From Bin87 sp965243255 (GTDB taxonomy: Bacteria; Chloroflexota; Dehalococcoidia; Lucifugimonadales; UBA3495): 43,414 nt of DNA. This document shows positions 24,601 to 33,324 of the stretch, one piece after another; positions within the stretch are counted from its first letter, which is position 1; every line of letters begins with the position of its first letter. A program made the translations under genes and the position numbers. The notes below the pieces were generated by a model. That model was not told the origin of the DNA. It made no database searches and was given only the letters and a program-made list of their open reading frames with translations. Where the stretch lies: NCBI GenBank assembly GCA_965243255.1, contig CBDEUH010000001.1, positions 1 through 43,414 on the forward strand, written 5' to 3'.

Positions 24601-25392
24601 GGTCCGACTCGGCCAACCTGCGCCTAGAGTTGGACGTTCCGGTCAAGTTCGGGGTGGACCGGCAGCACGACTGGCGCAACATCAACCTTCGGGATTTTCC
24701 CACCACCGAGGTGCGCACCCTCTCCTATCAGGTGGACATCCAATCGGCAGAAGCGCCAGCGGTCACCGACTATATGACGGTGGCGTTGCGGAGCATCCAG
24801 TCGACAAGCCAGGTGCTGTTCGTCGAAGCGGTACGCATCCACTTCATCCTCCCCGACAGCAACAACGTCAACTATTTGCAGGAATACGACCTGAATAATG
24901 CGGTGACGTGGGTGGGGCGTAACGTGCTCGGCCCGGCGGTGGGGTCGCACACGAACAACCAGACCGCAGCCGGGGTGAAGATCGTCGGCGGGCGGCTGGA
25001 GGCCACCGAAGACATTGCCGTTTTGCAGCTCATCGCGAACGCTAGGACGGGGGTGGCGGCGAATGGGCACAGCATTCGCCTGATGACCCGAGTGCCGGGC
25101 CTGCAAGCGCCGACGGTGTTGCACGAGTGGGACGATTCGACGAACGTGTGGCGCATCGTGTACACGGTCAAGGCGGTCCTATCCGGCCAAGAGTTTTGGG
25201 TGGAGGCCGACGCTGGGGCGACCTACAGTTCGGTCGGGTCGCCCAATTTGGTGTGGGACTCGACCCGCCACGACAGCGGACGTGACCGACAATCTGCTCT
25301 ACCCCGGTTTGGTGCGGGTGCTCACCCAGGCCGCATATGACGCTTTGCCGTGGGTGAACCCCTACCAGCTGTATCTCATAGAAGCACCATAA
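21696..25392 (+). CDS. Long tail fibre with HxH motifs; C-terminus frameshifted
   Basis: GTG 21696 behind TGAGGAGACAGGCCC. The frame as written stops at 25340 (1214 aa). Deleting one C of CCC at 25264-25266 restores a natural ending in frame +1 (NLLYPGLVRVLTQAAYDALP...LYLIEAP) that stops at 25392, giving about 1231 aa. The N-terminal third carries ARSDHDHG, SRQDHVHP, ARADHVHP, ARDDHVHP and ARGDHVHP, the phage fibre repeat whose HxH can bind metal in a trimer, between Gly/Ala-rich linkers. A carbohydrate-binding-like segment follows (AWQTRTAYVVGDHVRFSG...FVCISN, then WAANNAYPKGHIV). The rest is beta-rich. Likely a trimeric side or long tail fibre. Confidence 0.75.
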
Positions 25393-25393
25393 A

Positions 25394-26008
25394 ATGCCGC
25401 TGTCGCAGACGCTGACCTTGTCGCACGGACGCGAGTTCGGCGGCAGCAACCGTGGTGTGCGCCTTGACGATTCGGCTGATCCGGTAGCAATGGACCCAGG
25501 CTTCTTCACCGTCACCGACGCGGCGAGCGCTACGACCGGCAACTTCGTGAAAGCGACGTTTCGGCAGACCACCGCCTGGGTGCACGTTTCTACCGATCTG
25601 TGGCTGGCCAACCTTGGCGGGACGCCCACCGGCTCGCGGACCGACCTCGGGGTGGACTTGTACTCGCCGACAACTGACCGGTGGTGCCGTCTCAACTTCG
25701 AAACGTATCAGACGACGTCGTCCCGGTCGGACGGCCTAGCGCAGGTGTCGTTCGACCGGCTCACCGCCGTCCCCACCGGCATCAGCGGCCGCACCTACCA
25801 GAGCCTCAACGACTGGGCCATCGCGGTAGAAGCAGAACTGCCCCACGACGTCGACATCACGTTCCGGTCCGCGTCGTCGACCAGCCGCCTCGCCCAACCG
25901 GGCACCCCCCTCCACCTTGGCGACAGCGAAATCGTCGGGGTGATGCTCGGCGACGAAACCATCGCCCGCATGTACCTCGGCGACCGGCTGCTATACCAGG
26001 CCGGATGA
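25394..26008 (+). CDS. Tail fibre-associated protein, 204 aa
   Basis: ATG 25394 lies two bases after the repaired fibre stop. A beta-sandwich-like body (VDLYSPTTDRWCRLNFETY) is followed by a C-terminal LHLGDSEIVGVMLGDETIARMYLGDRLLYQAG. Repeated (I/V)..(V/M)YLGD hairpins are common at the ends of phage tail and fibre-tip proteins. Probably a virion component bound to the fibre. No enzymatic motif. Confidence 0.6.
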   Translation: MPLSQTLTLSHGREFGGSNRGVRLDDSADPVAMDPGFFTVTDAASATTGNFVKATFRQTTAWVHVSTDLWLANLGGTPTGSRTDLGVDLYSPTTDRWCRLNFETYQTTSSRSDGLAQVSFDRLTAVPTGISGRTYQSLNDWAIAVEAELPHDVDITFRSASSTSRLAQPGTPLHLGDSEIVGVMLGDETIARMYLGDRLLYQAG

Positions 26009-26034
26009 TCCGGCGGCAACCGAAAGGAACCAAC

Positions 26035-26169
26035 ATGGCACAAACATCCAACGACGAAGCACGCGCTATCTACGAAGCGATGTACGCCCGACTACAAGCC
26101 GCAGGTGTGACCCTCACCTTTTCAACACCCAACGACGACGGGGACGACGAGAACGAGAACGATGGCTGA
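26035..26169 (+). CDS. Small acidic protein, 44 aa
   Basis: ATG 26035 behind CCGAAAGGAACCAAC. MAQTSNDEARAIYEAMYARL begins a short amphipathic helix; the end is an acidic tail. The stop lies inside the next gene's ATGGCTGA. Function unknown. Confidence 0.6.
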   Translation: MAQTSNDEARAIYEAMYARLQAAGVTLTFSTPNDDGDDENENDG

Positions 26170-26329
26170 ATGGCAGCAGGCCACCGGCACAACGACTAAC
26201 TGGGTCAAATCGTTAGCGAAAGGCGCAAAGAAGGTGGTGAAATCGCAAACGGAGCGTCAGGTGACGGCAGCAGGCCACCGGCATTGCGGCACACGCCCCG
26301 GTTTAGCCGGACGGCCCGTGGTAGGGTAA
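26162..26329 (+). CDS. Small basic protein, 55 aa
   Basis: ATG 26162 overlaps the preceding stop by 8 nt. MAEWQQATGTTTNWVKSLAK followed by a Lys-rich helix. An 18-bp direct repeat (GGCAGCAGGCCACCGGCA at about 26171 and 26265) lies inside it. Function unknown; supported by coupling only. Confidence 0.4.
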   Translation: MAEWQQATGTTTNWVKSLAKGAKKVVKSQTERQVTAAGHRHCGTRPGLAGRPVVG

Positions 26330-26366
26330 TTAGACGACCGACCACTAGGTAGGAAGGAGAATGCTG

Positions 26367-28780
26367 ATGAATCAGCAAAACGACAATCAGTCGCAGCGGA
26401 TGCGCCGATGCCGTCTGTCCCGCTCGGGGAAGCTGGCCAAAGCCGTGTCCGTCGTGACTGCTTTGATGATGGTGTCGTCCCTAGTCGGGGCGACATTTCT
26501 AATTCCGCCCGATCAGGCGGAAGCCCGTCCCCCCGGCTGGGGTGACACCACCGGACCAGGCGGGTCACCACCCGACGACTCGGACGACGACGATGACGAC
26601 GACGACTCCTGACGCGCCGTCTAACGACAACGGCGGCCACGGCCAATCATCCCGATTCCACTACGGACAAGGACGGTAACCCGAAAGACGATGACGACGA
26701 CGACGACTCGGACGACGACCGGTCGTTTGGGGGCAATCCCCATGAGACGACACAAGGCAACGACCAGGCCGGTAGAGACTCGGACGGCAACGGCCACGCT
26801 GACACCGACAACGACGGCGACGGTCAGGTAGACGGAGACACCGACAACGACGGCATCGCAGACGACGATGACGACGACGACCCGCAGGATCAGCAGACCC
26901 GTGACGACGCGGAGAACATGAACCCTGGCGACCGTCAGTGGCGGTCGACGGAGAAAGACCGGGAAATCCAGGACGAGGCCATCCAGGAGAAGGTCGAAGA
27001 GCAAGAGAAAGAACAAGAGCGCGAGGATGCGCAAGATCAGCAGACCCGTGATCCTGATGAGGGGTTGACGCCGGGTGATGAGCAGTGGCGGTCGACGGAG
27101 AAAGACCGGGAAACCAACGACAAGCGCATCGAGGAAGAGTGCTCACCGAACTGTTACAACCCTGACGACCCGAACAACGAGAGCAACCAGCCCGACGAGA
27201 AAACCGGCAACGGGTCGTTGGACGACGTCCCAGACACGGAGGTCTGCGACGAGGACTGCGAAGAGGAACGGGAAGACGAATACTGGGAAGAGAAGGCCAA
27301 CAACACCATCAAGCTGCACCACGCGTTTGTCGGGCCGACGATCACCACTGTGAACAAAGCGTCCCAAACGTCGAAAGTGGTGCAGAAGGTGATGAAGCCG
27401 GTTACAAAGGCGTTTCCTTTTGTCCCCGTGGTGATCATCGACCCAGACAAACCCGCAGAGGAGAACACGAAACAGAGCGTCGGCGTCACCGTCGCGGCTA
27501 TCTGGCCGCCGCAAACCTACAGTTACATCGTTCAAGCTGCCTGCGACCTGGGCGCACCCTGCGACGAGGACACCCTCAACGAAAACAAGAAAGCCACCAA
27601 AGAGAACGTGCAGGTCGTCCGCCACGCGACCGACCCGGCGGTCGACGCCGGGATTGTCGGTCTGACCATCCAAGGCGAAGTCGAGATGGCGAAATCGCAG
27701 GGCGCTATGGACTTGGCCGAAACGATGATCGACAATGTTGAAGACACTGTTGATACGGTGACAGTGTGGGTGACCGACAAGTTCGAGGAGAAGGCCGACG
27801 AGATCGCACAGCTAAAAGAGGACCTGAAGGGCCTTTTCGGCGGGTGCTCGTTTTTGGGGTTCTCCGGCAAGTGCGTCGTGAAACTGGGCGTGTGCACCGG
27901 CCCGGCTGATGTTCAGGCGTCTCTCGGCGGCGGCGCGGCGTTGGACGCGTTGATTCCCAAATGCGAAACGTCGGTGTCGTCCAGTTCCCACACCGAAACC
28001 CAGTCCCATGATGTGGTTACCCGCTCTTGGGCCTACCAGTACAAGTGGGCAGACAAGTACATCCGCAAGGGTGATGACCGGCCGTACACGACCGAGGAGA
28101 TACTGGGCTACGCTCAGGGCACCCGTTTCGCTCTGCCGGTCGGCACGGTCCTGCCTGATGGGGATGCTGACCTTTCGTGGCTTGTCGGCGTCGACAACAA
28201 CGCAGAGTCCCTGCGGCCCGGCGACGATGTTATCGAGGTGTGCGCCGGTGCTGGTGACCGGGAAAAGAAACAGTTCGAGAACGGCGAGGCTGTGTGGGCG
28301 GCTCACCCGTCCCTGTGGGAAACAGTCGACGACAGCCTGACAGCCGCCAGGGAGAGTTGCCTGGAGGATGGTGTGGACCCGCTGGGTGGTTTCTCGTCCG
28401 ATCTTGACGACCAGCACTTTTATCTGCTGGGGTTCATCCGCCAGATGAACGAATACAGGAACAGCGTTGAGGACGCCGCCCGCAAGCAATGGGCGAAGGT
28501 CCAGATCGCCGCCCGTACCAGCCCCACCAGCCCCACCGAGTTCGCTGGGTTCGCTGGCATCACCCAGAACCAGATCGACTGGCTGCTCAGCCCCGAACCG
28601 AAGTGGAAGATGCTGGTGGCTGCTGAGGTGACCTTCCGACCTGGCGAGGCGGTTACGGAAACATGGGTGCGGTCGCGGACGGTTACCACTACCACGTCCA
28701 CCACCACCTGCGACGGTGAAGAGACGGGCTCGTCGTCGTCCACGTCGTACGGCCCGTGGAGCGCCTGGGCCGCCAACTAG
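26367..28780 (+). CDS. Exported acidic protein with calcium-type Asp repeats; reading frame interrupted twice
   Basis: Start taken at ATG 26367 (7 nt from AAGGAG), not ATG 26361 (1 nt). The signal peptide ends near QAEA. The frame stops at 26612, but removing one C at 26608-26609 and one at 26651-26653 joins three open frames into about 803 codons. Joined, the N-terminus has DxDxDG repeats (DKDGNPKDD, DSDGNG, DTDNDGDG, DTDNDGIADDDD) like thrombospondin type-3 calcium sites, then two GDxQWRSTEKDRE repeats. The large C-terminal domain has paired Cys and no recognised fold. The long open part is 26918-28780. Likely secreted or on the cell surface; role unknown. Confidence 0.6.
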
Positions 28781-28806
28781 CCACCTGATCCACGACTGCT
28801 CAAGTA

Positions 28807-28847
28807 TTGCGCCCGGTCTCGTAACGACGCCGAGGGACCGGGCGCAA
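28807..28847 (+). terminator. Strong hairpin terminator
   Basis: 12-bp perfect stem TTGCGCCCGGTC/GACCGGGCGCAA with a 17-nt loop, between the exported protein gene and promoter P3. No U-tract, as is common for actinobacterial terminators. Confidence 0.7.
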
Positions 28848-28856
28848 CATCCCGAT

Positions 28857-28885
28857 TTGACACTGCTAGCACAGTCTGCTAGGGT
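28857..28885 (+). promoter_or_regulatory. Promoter P3 (rightward) with CTGCTAG direct repeat
   Basis: TTGACA (28857-28862), 17-nt spacer identical to P2, -10 TAGGGT (28880-28885). P2 and P3 share 26 consecutive identical bases from the -35 through CTGCTAG. Drives the sliding-clamp gene. Confidence 0.85.
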
Positions 28886-28916
28886 ATGGGGTGAAGGAAC
28901 AAACGAAAGGACAAAA

Positions 28917-30026
28917 GTGACCCCTTCGCTCATGGAAGTATCACTTCCCCAACCCGCCCTCCACGCGGCGTTGCGCAAAGCGCACACCGCCACCGGGATC
29001 ACCGGCCAGGTGCGGCTCGTCGCCTCCCCCGGCCAACTCGACGTGACCGCTCACAGCAACGGCCACACGACGATGCTGTTCGCTACCGAACTCGACGCCG
29101 ACATCGCCTCCCCCGGCCAGGTCACCGTCAACATTCGACAGCTGCTCCCAGCAGTCAAATCGTTCACCCCCGACAATTTGACCCTCATCGGCAACGACAT
29201 CGGGCTGGGTTTGTCGGCGGGTGACATCAACATCACCCTCCACGCGTCGGACCACCCGGCGTGTATTGCGGATCGGATACCGGCGCCGGGTGTCGCCGTC
29301 GGCGGTGTCGAGTTCCGCCGGGCCGTCGCCACAACCGTCCGCACGGTCGCGACAGACCGACATCCCGTGTTCGGGAACGTCTGGTTTGACCGCGAGCGCG
29401 ACGGCGGCCAGTTGCGGCTGGTCGGCACGGACACGTTCCGCCTGGCCGCTGTTCGGGTCCCATCCGCCCACCAGACACCCGCCGGGTTCCAAGTCGACGC
29501 TCCGTCTCTGAAACGGGCAGTGAAAGCGTTAGGCAAACAGGTCCGCTACGACCTGGCCCACGCGGACGGTCGCCTGTGGATCGGCGCGGGCGGTATGACC
29601 GTCGGCATCGAAACCGACGACACTGAGTTGCCCCGCTATCGGGCTTGGGCGTCGGAAACCCGTTCGACGGTGACCGTCGCCCGTCGTCCGCTGGCCGACC
29701 TGCTCGGCAGGGCGGTGACGTTGGCGGGACAGTTTCCCCCGCCGCCGGTCTATTTGACAATGACCGCCGACATGTTGGAGGTGACATCGGAAACGGGCGC
29801 GGGGACGGTGTCCGGGTCGTTCCACGCTGGGACGTGTGACATGCCAGACAAGCCGACACGGCTCGGGTTCAACGGCAAGTTTCTGTTCGACGCGGTGGAC
29901 ACCCTCGAAGGCGACCAGGTGTCGTTGATGCTCCCCGAAGACCCGACCGAACGTCCGAAGCCGATCAAGTTGATATCTGCGCCTGCCTGCGAAGTGTGGC
30001 ATCTGGTGATGCCCACCCGCGGATAG
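28917..30026 (+). CDS. DNA polymerase III beta-clamp-like protein, 369 aa
   Basis: GTG 28917 after GAAAGGACAAAA. Length and three-domain layout match the bacterial sliding clamp: first domain with LLPAVKSFTPDNLTLIGND, second with FRRAVATTVRTVATDRHPVFGNVWF and LVGTDTFRLAAVRVP (the TDgyRLa-type strand, strongly conserved), third with LGFNGKFLFDAVDTLEGDQVSLML and C-terminal HLVMPTRG (cf. ylvMPvr). It would ring DNA and tether polymerase or other partners. It stands alone, without polymerase or clamp loader nearby, so it must use host factors or genes outside the window. Own promoter and terminators on both sides. Confidence 0.88.
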   Translation: MTPSLMEVSLPQPALHAALRKAHTATGITGQVRLVASPGQLDVTAHSNGHTTMLFATELDADIASPGQVTVNIRQLLPAVKSFTPDNLTLIGNDIGLGLSAGDINITLHASDHPACIADRIPAPGVAVGGVEFRRAVATTVRTVATDRHPVFGNVWFDRERDGGQLRLVGTDTFRLAAVRVPSAHQTPAGFQVDAPSLKRAVKALGKQVRYDLAHADGRLWIGAGGMTVGIETDDTELPRYRAWASETRSTVTVARRPLADLLGRAVTLAGQFPPPPVYLTMTADMLEVTSETGAGTVSGSFHAGTCDMPDKPTRLGFNGKFLFDAVDTLEGDQVSLMLPEDPTERPKPIKLISAPACEVWHLVMPTRG

Positions 30027-30043
30027 CGCAAGGTTTTCCGACC

Positions 30044-30087
30044 GGGGCGGGTGCTCGGCCAATGTGCACCCGCCCCGCCCCACTTTT
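30044..30087 (+). terminator. Rho-independent terminator after the clamp gene
   Basis: 11-bp perfect stem GGGGCGGGTGC/GCACCCGCCCC (30044-30054, 30066-30076), loop of 11 nt, followed by GCCCCACTTTT. Confidence 0.75.
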
Positions 30088-30105
30088 GAAAGGACAAGAA
30101 AGAGG

Positions 30106-30528
30106 ATGATTTTGACAACCGACATTTACCGATATGAAGAAACTTTGCATCAGCCGTGGAACTGCCAAACCGCCCGGTTTGATGTCGTCGTTTTGCCCGG
30201 TGTGCAGTCGTGCTGTCCCACTCAAGGCCGGTGGGAAACGCCCGACACCGGTGTGCGAGTGTGGTTGAACGGCATGACCCCCGACCTGCAGCCTTTGGGT
30301 CAGTGCGGCCAGTGCGGTACGCACATTTGGCCACATGCCGACATTGTCGAACCGGGCGGGCCCGTCCCGGAGTGGCTGACCGCTCTGGCCGCCCGGACCC
30401 CCTGCGACTACTGCGACGAACGGGTCGAGTTGGAACGTCACGACGGTGATGACATCTGCCAGCGGTGCTACGACCAGAATGACAGCGTGTCGGCGCCGTT
30501 CACCCGCCGACAGTGGGCGACGGCATGA
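30106..30528 (+). CDS. Zinc-ribbon protein, 140 aa
   Basis: ATG 30106 after GAAAGGACAAGAAAGAGG. Cysteine pairs CGQC (residue about 65) and CDYC...CQRC (about 100-125) suggest one or two zinc ribbons. N-terminal region is beta-rich with no known motif. First of a chain of overlapping small genes (30106-32066). Function unknown. Confidence 0.65.
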   Translation: MILTTDIYRYEETLHQPWNCQTARFDVVVLPGVQSCCPTQGRWETPDTGVRVWLNGMTPDLQPLGQCGQCGTHIWPHADIVEPGGPVPEWLTALAARTPCDYCDERVELERHDGDDICQRCYDQNDSVSAPFTRRQWATA

Positions 30529-30752
30529 AAATCGTTGAGCTGCCAGACCCGACCCCCGAAGCGGGTGACATCCTCGTCGACTGCCGCGACCACAGGTCCA
30601 GGTGGATGTTCGGGGTGTGGTCCGACAGCGGCGACCGCCAGTGGGCGTCCGCCGAAAAAGCCGCCGCGCATCGGGCGGAACAGTGCCGCCGTTTGGGTCA
30701 TGAGGTGACGGTGTGGCGCTGCTATCAGGCCACCAACGCCGGGAGGGGATGA
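30525..30752 (+). CDS. Hypothetical protein, 75 aa
   Basis: MKIVELPDPTPEAGDILVDC from ATG 30525, overlapping the previous stop (ATGA). Beta-strand start followed by a helix (AEKAAAHRAEQCRRLGHEV). No recognised domain. Confidence 0.6.
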   Translation: MKIVELPDPTPEAGDILVDCRDHRSRWMFGVWSDSGDRQWASAEKAAAHRAEQCRRLGHEVTVWRCYQATNAGRG

Positions 30753-30758
30753 TGGTCG

Positions 30759-31466
30759 GTGGGGATGCGTGAACAGTTGAACTGTTTGACCCTGTCGGAG
30801 GGGAAACATCACAGGCGGGAGGATGGGATGTGTTTGATGGAGGCGGTCGCCTGGTGGGCGGATTTGCCGCATTCGGACCTGCCCGTTTCGACCAGTCCCG
30901 TGTTGACGATGTTCGGATGGACATGGAACGACGGTTTGGACGACGAGGAGCGGAACCAGTTGCGACAGTACGTGCCCCGTTTGTATGGCACCGCCGACGC
31001 CGAAAAGGCGGAGGAGGGTCGGGCTTGGTTGGCGTTGGATTGGCTGGCCCGTGTCGCCGCTCCGGCATGGCTGACAGCGGCGGGCTTCGACGTCGAGGCC
31101 GGGTGGCTGAGCGGCCTGCCGGAAGTGACGGCCCGGACTGGGGGTGGTGCGATTCGGACGGTGCAGAAAGCGTGCCGGTCGGTTGGGTTGGTGACCGCCC
31201 AGCGGATGAGCCCGACCGAAAAAAAAGCGACCTTGTCGACGGTGTGGGTGGGGTTGCGCCGGTCTGGGGTGACAGCAGCCGAAGCGGCTGGGACGACCCC
31301 GACGAACCGCACGTCCCATCGGCTGAGGTTGGGTGCTGGGGGGACGCTGGCCTGTCGGATGGCCGCGACGATGCTCGTATGGTCTGGGACTGATTTGCAG
31401 CCGACAGTGAGCCTGTTGCAACCGTCGGCGCATGACCTGTTCGACCGGATGATCCTCCACTCATGA
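30759..31466 (+). CDS. Conserved phage protein with 'GMCLMEAVAWWA' domain, 235 aa
   Basis: GTG 30759 or ATG 30765; GGAGGGG at 30742-30748 suits the GTG better. The N-terminal 110 residues (GKHHRREDGMCLMEAVAWWADLPHSDLP, then TMFGWTWNDGLDDEERNQLRQYVPRLYGTADAEKAEEGRAWLALDWLAR) match a domain I know from many actinobacterial and phage proteins of unknown function, with a conserved H...GMC.MEA core. The C-terminus is divergent. The stop overlaps the first 'CCLGVACD' paralogue. Confidence 0.65.
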   Translation: MGMREQLNCLTLSEGKHHRREDGMCLMEAVAWWADLPHSDLPVSTSPVLTMFGWTWNDGLDDEERNQLRQYVPRLYGTADAEKAEEGRAWLALDWLARVAAPAWLTAAGFDVEAGWLSGLPEVTARTGGGAIRTVQKACRSVGLVTAQRMSPTEKKATLSTVWVGLRRSGVTAAEAAGTTPTNRTSHRLRLGAGGTLACRMAATMLVWSGTDLQPTVSLLQPSAHDLFDRMILHS

Positions 31467-31789
31467 CCGTCCAAGAAGCACGGGCAAAGTGGGTTGACGC
31501 GTTGCGGTCCGGTGACTACCGGCAGGGGCGGGGGCGGTTGCGATCCGGCGACCGTTTCTGCTGTTTGGGGGTCGCCGCGGACCGTCTCGGCGGCGGGTGG
31601 TGGGACCCGTCGGGCGACCCGATGGCCTATCGGACCGACGACGGGTTTTGCTGTATCGGCAGTTTGCCCGCCCGTCTCAAAGGCGAACTGGGCATCGACG
31701 ACGACCAGGTGTTGACGTTGACGCACATGAACGACCACGACGGCAGGTCGTTCGGCCAGATCGCCGACTGGATCGAGACGCTGCCATGA
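31463..31789 (+). CDS. 'CCLGVACD' family small protein, paralogue 1, 108 aa
   Basis: Family pattern: KWVDALRSGDYRQGRG.LR...RFCCLGVAAD, then a Trp-rich middle, LKGELGIDDDQVLTLTHMND and SFGQIADWIETLP. Cytosolic, mixed alpha/beta, with a vicinal Cys pair. Seven paralogues occur in this window. Similar proteins occur singly in many phages and some bacteria, with no function known to me. ATGA overlap on both sides. Confidence 0.75.
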   Translation: MTVQEARAKWVDALRSGDYRQGRGRLRSGDRFCCLGVAADRLGGGWWDPSGDPMAYRTDDGFCCIGSLPARLKGELGIDDDQVLTLTHMNDHDGRSFGQIADWIETLP

Positions 31790-31962
31790 TCCGCACGTCT
31801 GATGATGGTGGGCGGGTGTGCGGGACGTGTGGGGGGTCGTTGTGTCACCATTGCGGCCTGCCGGTGATGCCCGGCAAACAGTGGTGCTCGCGTGATGACT
31901 GTCAGCGTGCGCGTAAGAAGCGGTGGTGGAGGGAGCATAGGGGCAAGAAGGGTTTGTCGTGA
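31786..31962 (+). CDS. Cys-rich small protein, 58 aa
   Basis: Starts in ATGA overlap. CGTC...CHHC...CSRDDC gives three Cys pairs in 40 residues, followed by a basic tail (RARKKRWWREHRGKKG). Looks like a zinc finger with a nucleic-acid-binding tail, similar to HNH-associated or FCS-type fingers. Confidence 0.6.
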   Translation: MIRTSDDGGRVCGTCGGSLCHHCGLPVMPGKQWCSRDDCQRARKKRWWREHRGKKGLS

Positions 31963-32066
31963 TCGGCTGGTTGCGACAGGTGATGCGGTGGCTTTTAGCG
32001 CCGTTTGTTATAACATTCATTCCACGTCGGTGCGGATGCTCGGCGTGTAATCAAAGGAGATACTGA
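31959..32066 (+). CDS. Tiny membrane peptide, 35 aa
   Basis: GTG 31959 overlaps the previous stop (GTGA). One hydrophobic stretch (WLLAPFVITFI) followed by CGCSAC. Supported by coupling and by a downstream AAAGGAG; otherwise uncertain. Confidence 0.4.
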   Translation: MIGWLRQVMRWLLAPFVITFIPRRCGCSACNQRRY

Positions 32067-32068
32067 CC

Positions 32069-33232
32069 ATGGGAAAAACTAGAAAACTGTTGAGGCGATG
32101 TTTGGTGGTGGCCGCCATGTTGGCGGTGGCGATCCCCACCGTAGCGTGGGGTGTGGGCAGCGAGCCGACCACCGTGCCCGTGTTTTATGAGCCTGCCCGT
32201 TCGGACTTCGAGAAGCAGCGGGGACCGGCACCTTCCCGCTACGACCACGGCGGCTTTTGGGAGACTGAGACAACTGCCCTCGACCCGCCCGTTTGGTCAT
32301 ACGATGACGTGTTAGACCGGAACCGGCTGCCCGACGGGTACATCCTCCCCTTGCCGAAACCGCCAGGCAGGGCCGCTGTCTATCAGTCACTCGTGACCGC
32401 CAAGCGCCAGTACACGAAAGAGGTGACGATCAGGTCCTGGCGGTGGGCAGTCTCGTCGAAATGCGACAACGTGACCACCGACAAATGGAACGACGAGATC
32501 GACTGCTCCGCCCTAGAAGCCAAACTCAAGTCTGAGGGTTACCGGGATGATGTCAGGTTGACGCTCGGCAGGCGCTCATACTCAAACCTCGACTACATCG
32601 CAGAGTTGCATTACGGGGTCGTGTGGTCCCGGCCCGATTCGGAGAAGATCGACGTTTGGAACAAGCGGTACGTTCCCGAGACCGTCAGCCAAGCGAGGAA
32701 GCCGGGAGGGTCCCGGCATATCGTCGACAGCACCGGCAACCCGCTTCTTGACGACAACAACCCGATGGACCGCCCGCCCGCTTACGCTTGTCCGACTGAG
32801 GACGATCCCGACAGGGAATGTCAGCTTCAGCCGTCCGATACCGACGAGCATCTCGAAGCCGACGGGCTGGGCGATGACATGGTTACCCATTATCGGGGGA
32901 TCATCGACGATTACACGATCTTCGAAGTGGTTGACAAGGCCGACTACGCAGCGGCGAAGACGCAGTGGCGGGCTGACAGTGACCTCATCATGGATCACAA
33001 CCGCACGGTCAGAGCAAACCATCAGCCCACGGTGACCCGAACCTACGTGTGTAATGACACTTGCGAGGCCAACTTCCAAAAGGCCCTTACTGAGTGGAAC
33101 GCCATCAATCCGTTCAACGCCGCCGCCTACGCCGAGGCCCGGAACCAGTATGCGTCCAGAGAGTCGCAAACCGGCATGTACGTGGACTGCAAGCTGGACA
33201 GGTGCGAGGTGGTCAACCCGGTGCGCCCATGA
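32069..33232 (+). CDS. Exported protein, 387 aa
   Basis: AAAGGAG 8 nt before ATG 32069. Signal peptide: KTRKLLRRC then hydrophobic LVVAAMLAVAIPTVAWG. The mature part is hydrophilic, rich in Trp, Tyr and Asp, with Cys in close pairs (CPTEDDPDREC, CNDTC, CKLDRC) suggesting disulfides. No recognised domain. Composition resembles the large exported protein at 26367-28780. Phage genes for secreted proteins of this size outside the lysis block are uncommon; it may alter the host surface. Confidence 0.65.
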   Translation: MGKTRKLLRRCLVVAAMLAVAIPTVAWGVGSEPTTVPVFYEPARSDFEKQRGPAPSRYDHGGFWETETTALDPPVWSYDDVLDRNRLPDGYILPLPKPPGRAAVYQSLVTAKRQYTKEVTIRSWRWAVSSKCDNVTTDKWNDEIDCSALEAKLKSEGYRDDVRLTLGRRSYSNLDYIAELHYGVVWSRPDSEKIDVWNKRYVPETVSQARKPGGSRHIVDSTGNPLLDDNNPMDRPPAYACPTEDDPDRECQLQPSDTDEHLEADGLGDDMVTHYRGIIDDYTIFEVVDKADYAAAKTQWRADSDLIMDHNRTVRANHQPTVTRTYVCNDTCEANFQKALTEWNAINPFNAAAYAEARNQYASRESQTGMYVDCKLDRCEVVNPVRP

Positions 33233-33273
33233 GATTCTGGCACAACAGGTAAACCGATAGTTAGTTCGAATCT

Positions 33274-33303
33274 GGGGGGCGGCTGTCCTGTGGGCCGCCC
33301 CCC
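33274..33303 (+). terminator. Terminator hairpin
   Basis: 10-bp perfect stem GGGGGGCGGC/GCCGCCCCCC with a 10-nt loop, in the 92-nt gap between the exported protein and the lipoprotein. No U-tract. Confidence 0.7.
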
Positions 33304-33324
33304 ACCAATAGGAAAGGACAAACG

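Noticed and set aside
26322..26327. TAGGGT as a -10 element for the exported protein gene
   Set aside because: It matches the P3 -10, but no TTGACA-like sequence lies 17 nt upstream.
26162..26366. Phage attachment site suggested by the 18-bp direct repeat
   Set aside because: Both copies lie within one small ORF, no integrase is recognised in the window, and no tRNA-like sequence is adjacent.
29965..32020. Long open frames on the minus strand (499, 330 and 403 aa)
   Set aside because: They mirror well-supported plus-strand genes with overlapping starts and known motifs; their products are Arg/Pro/His-rich and without motifs, as expected for antisense frames in GC-rich DNA.
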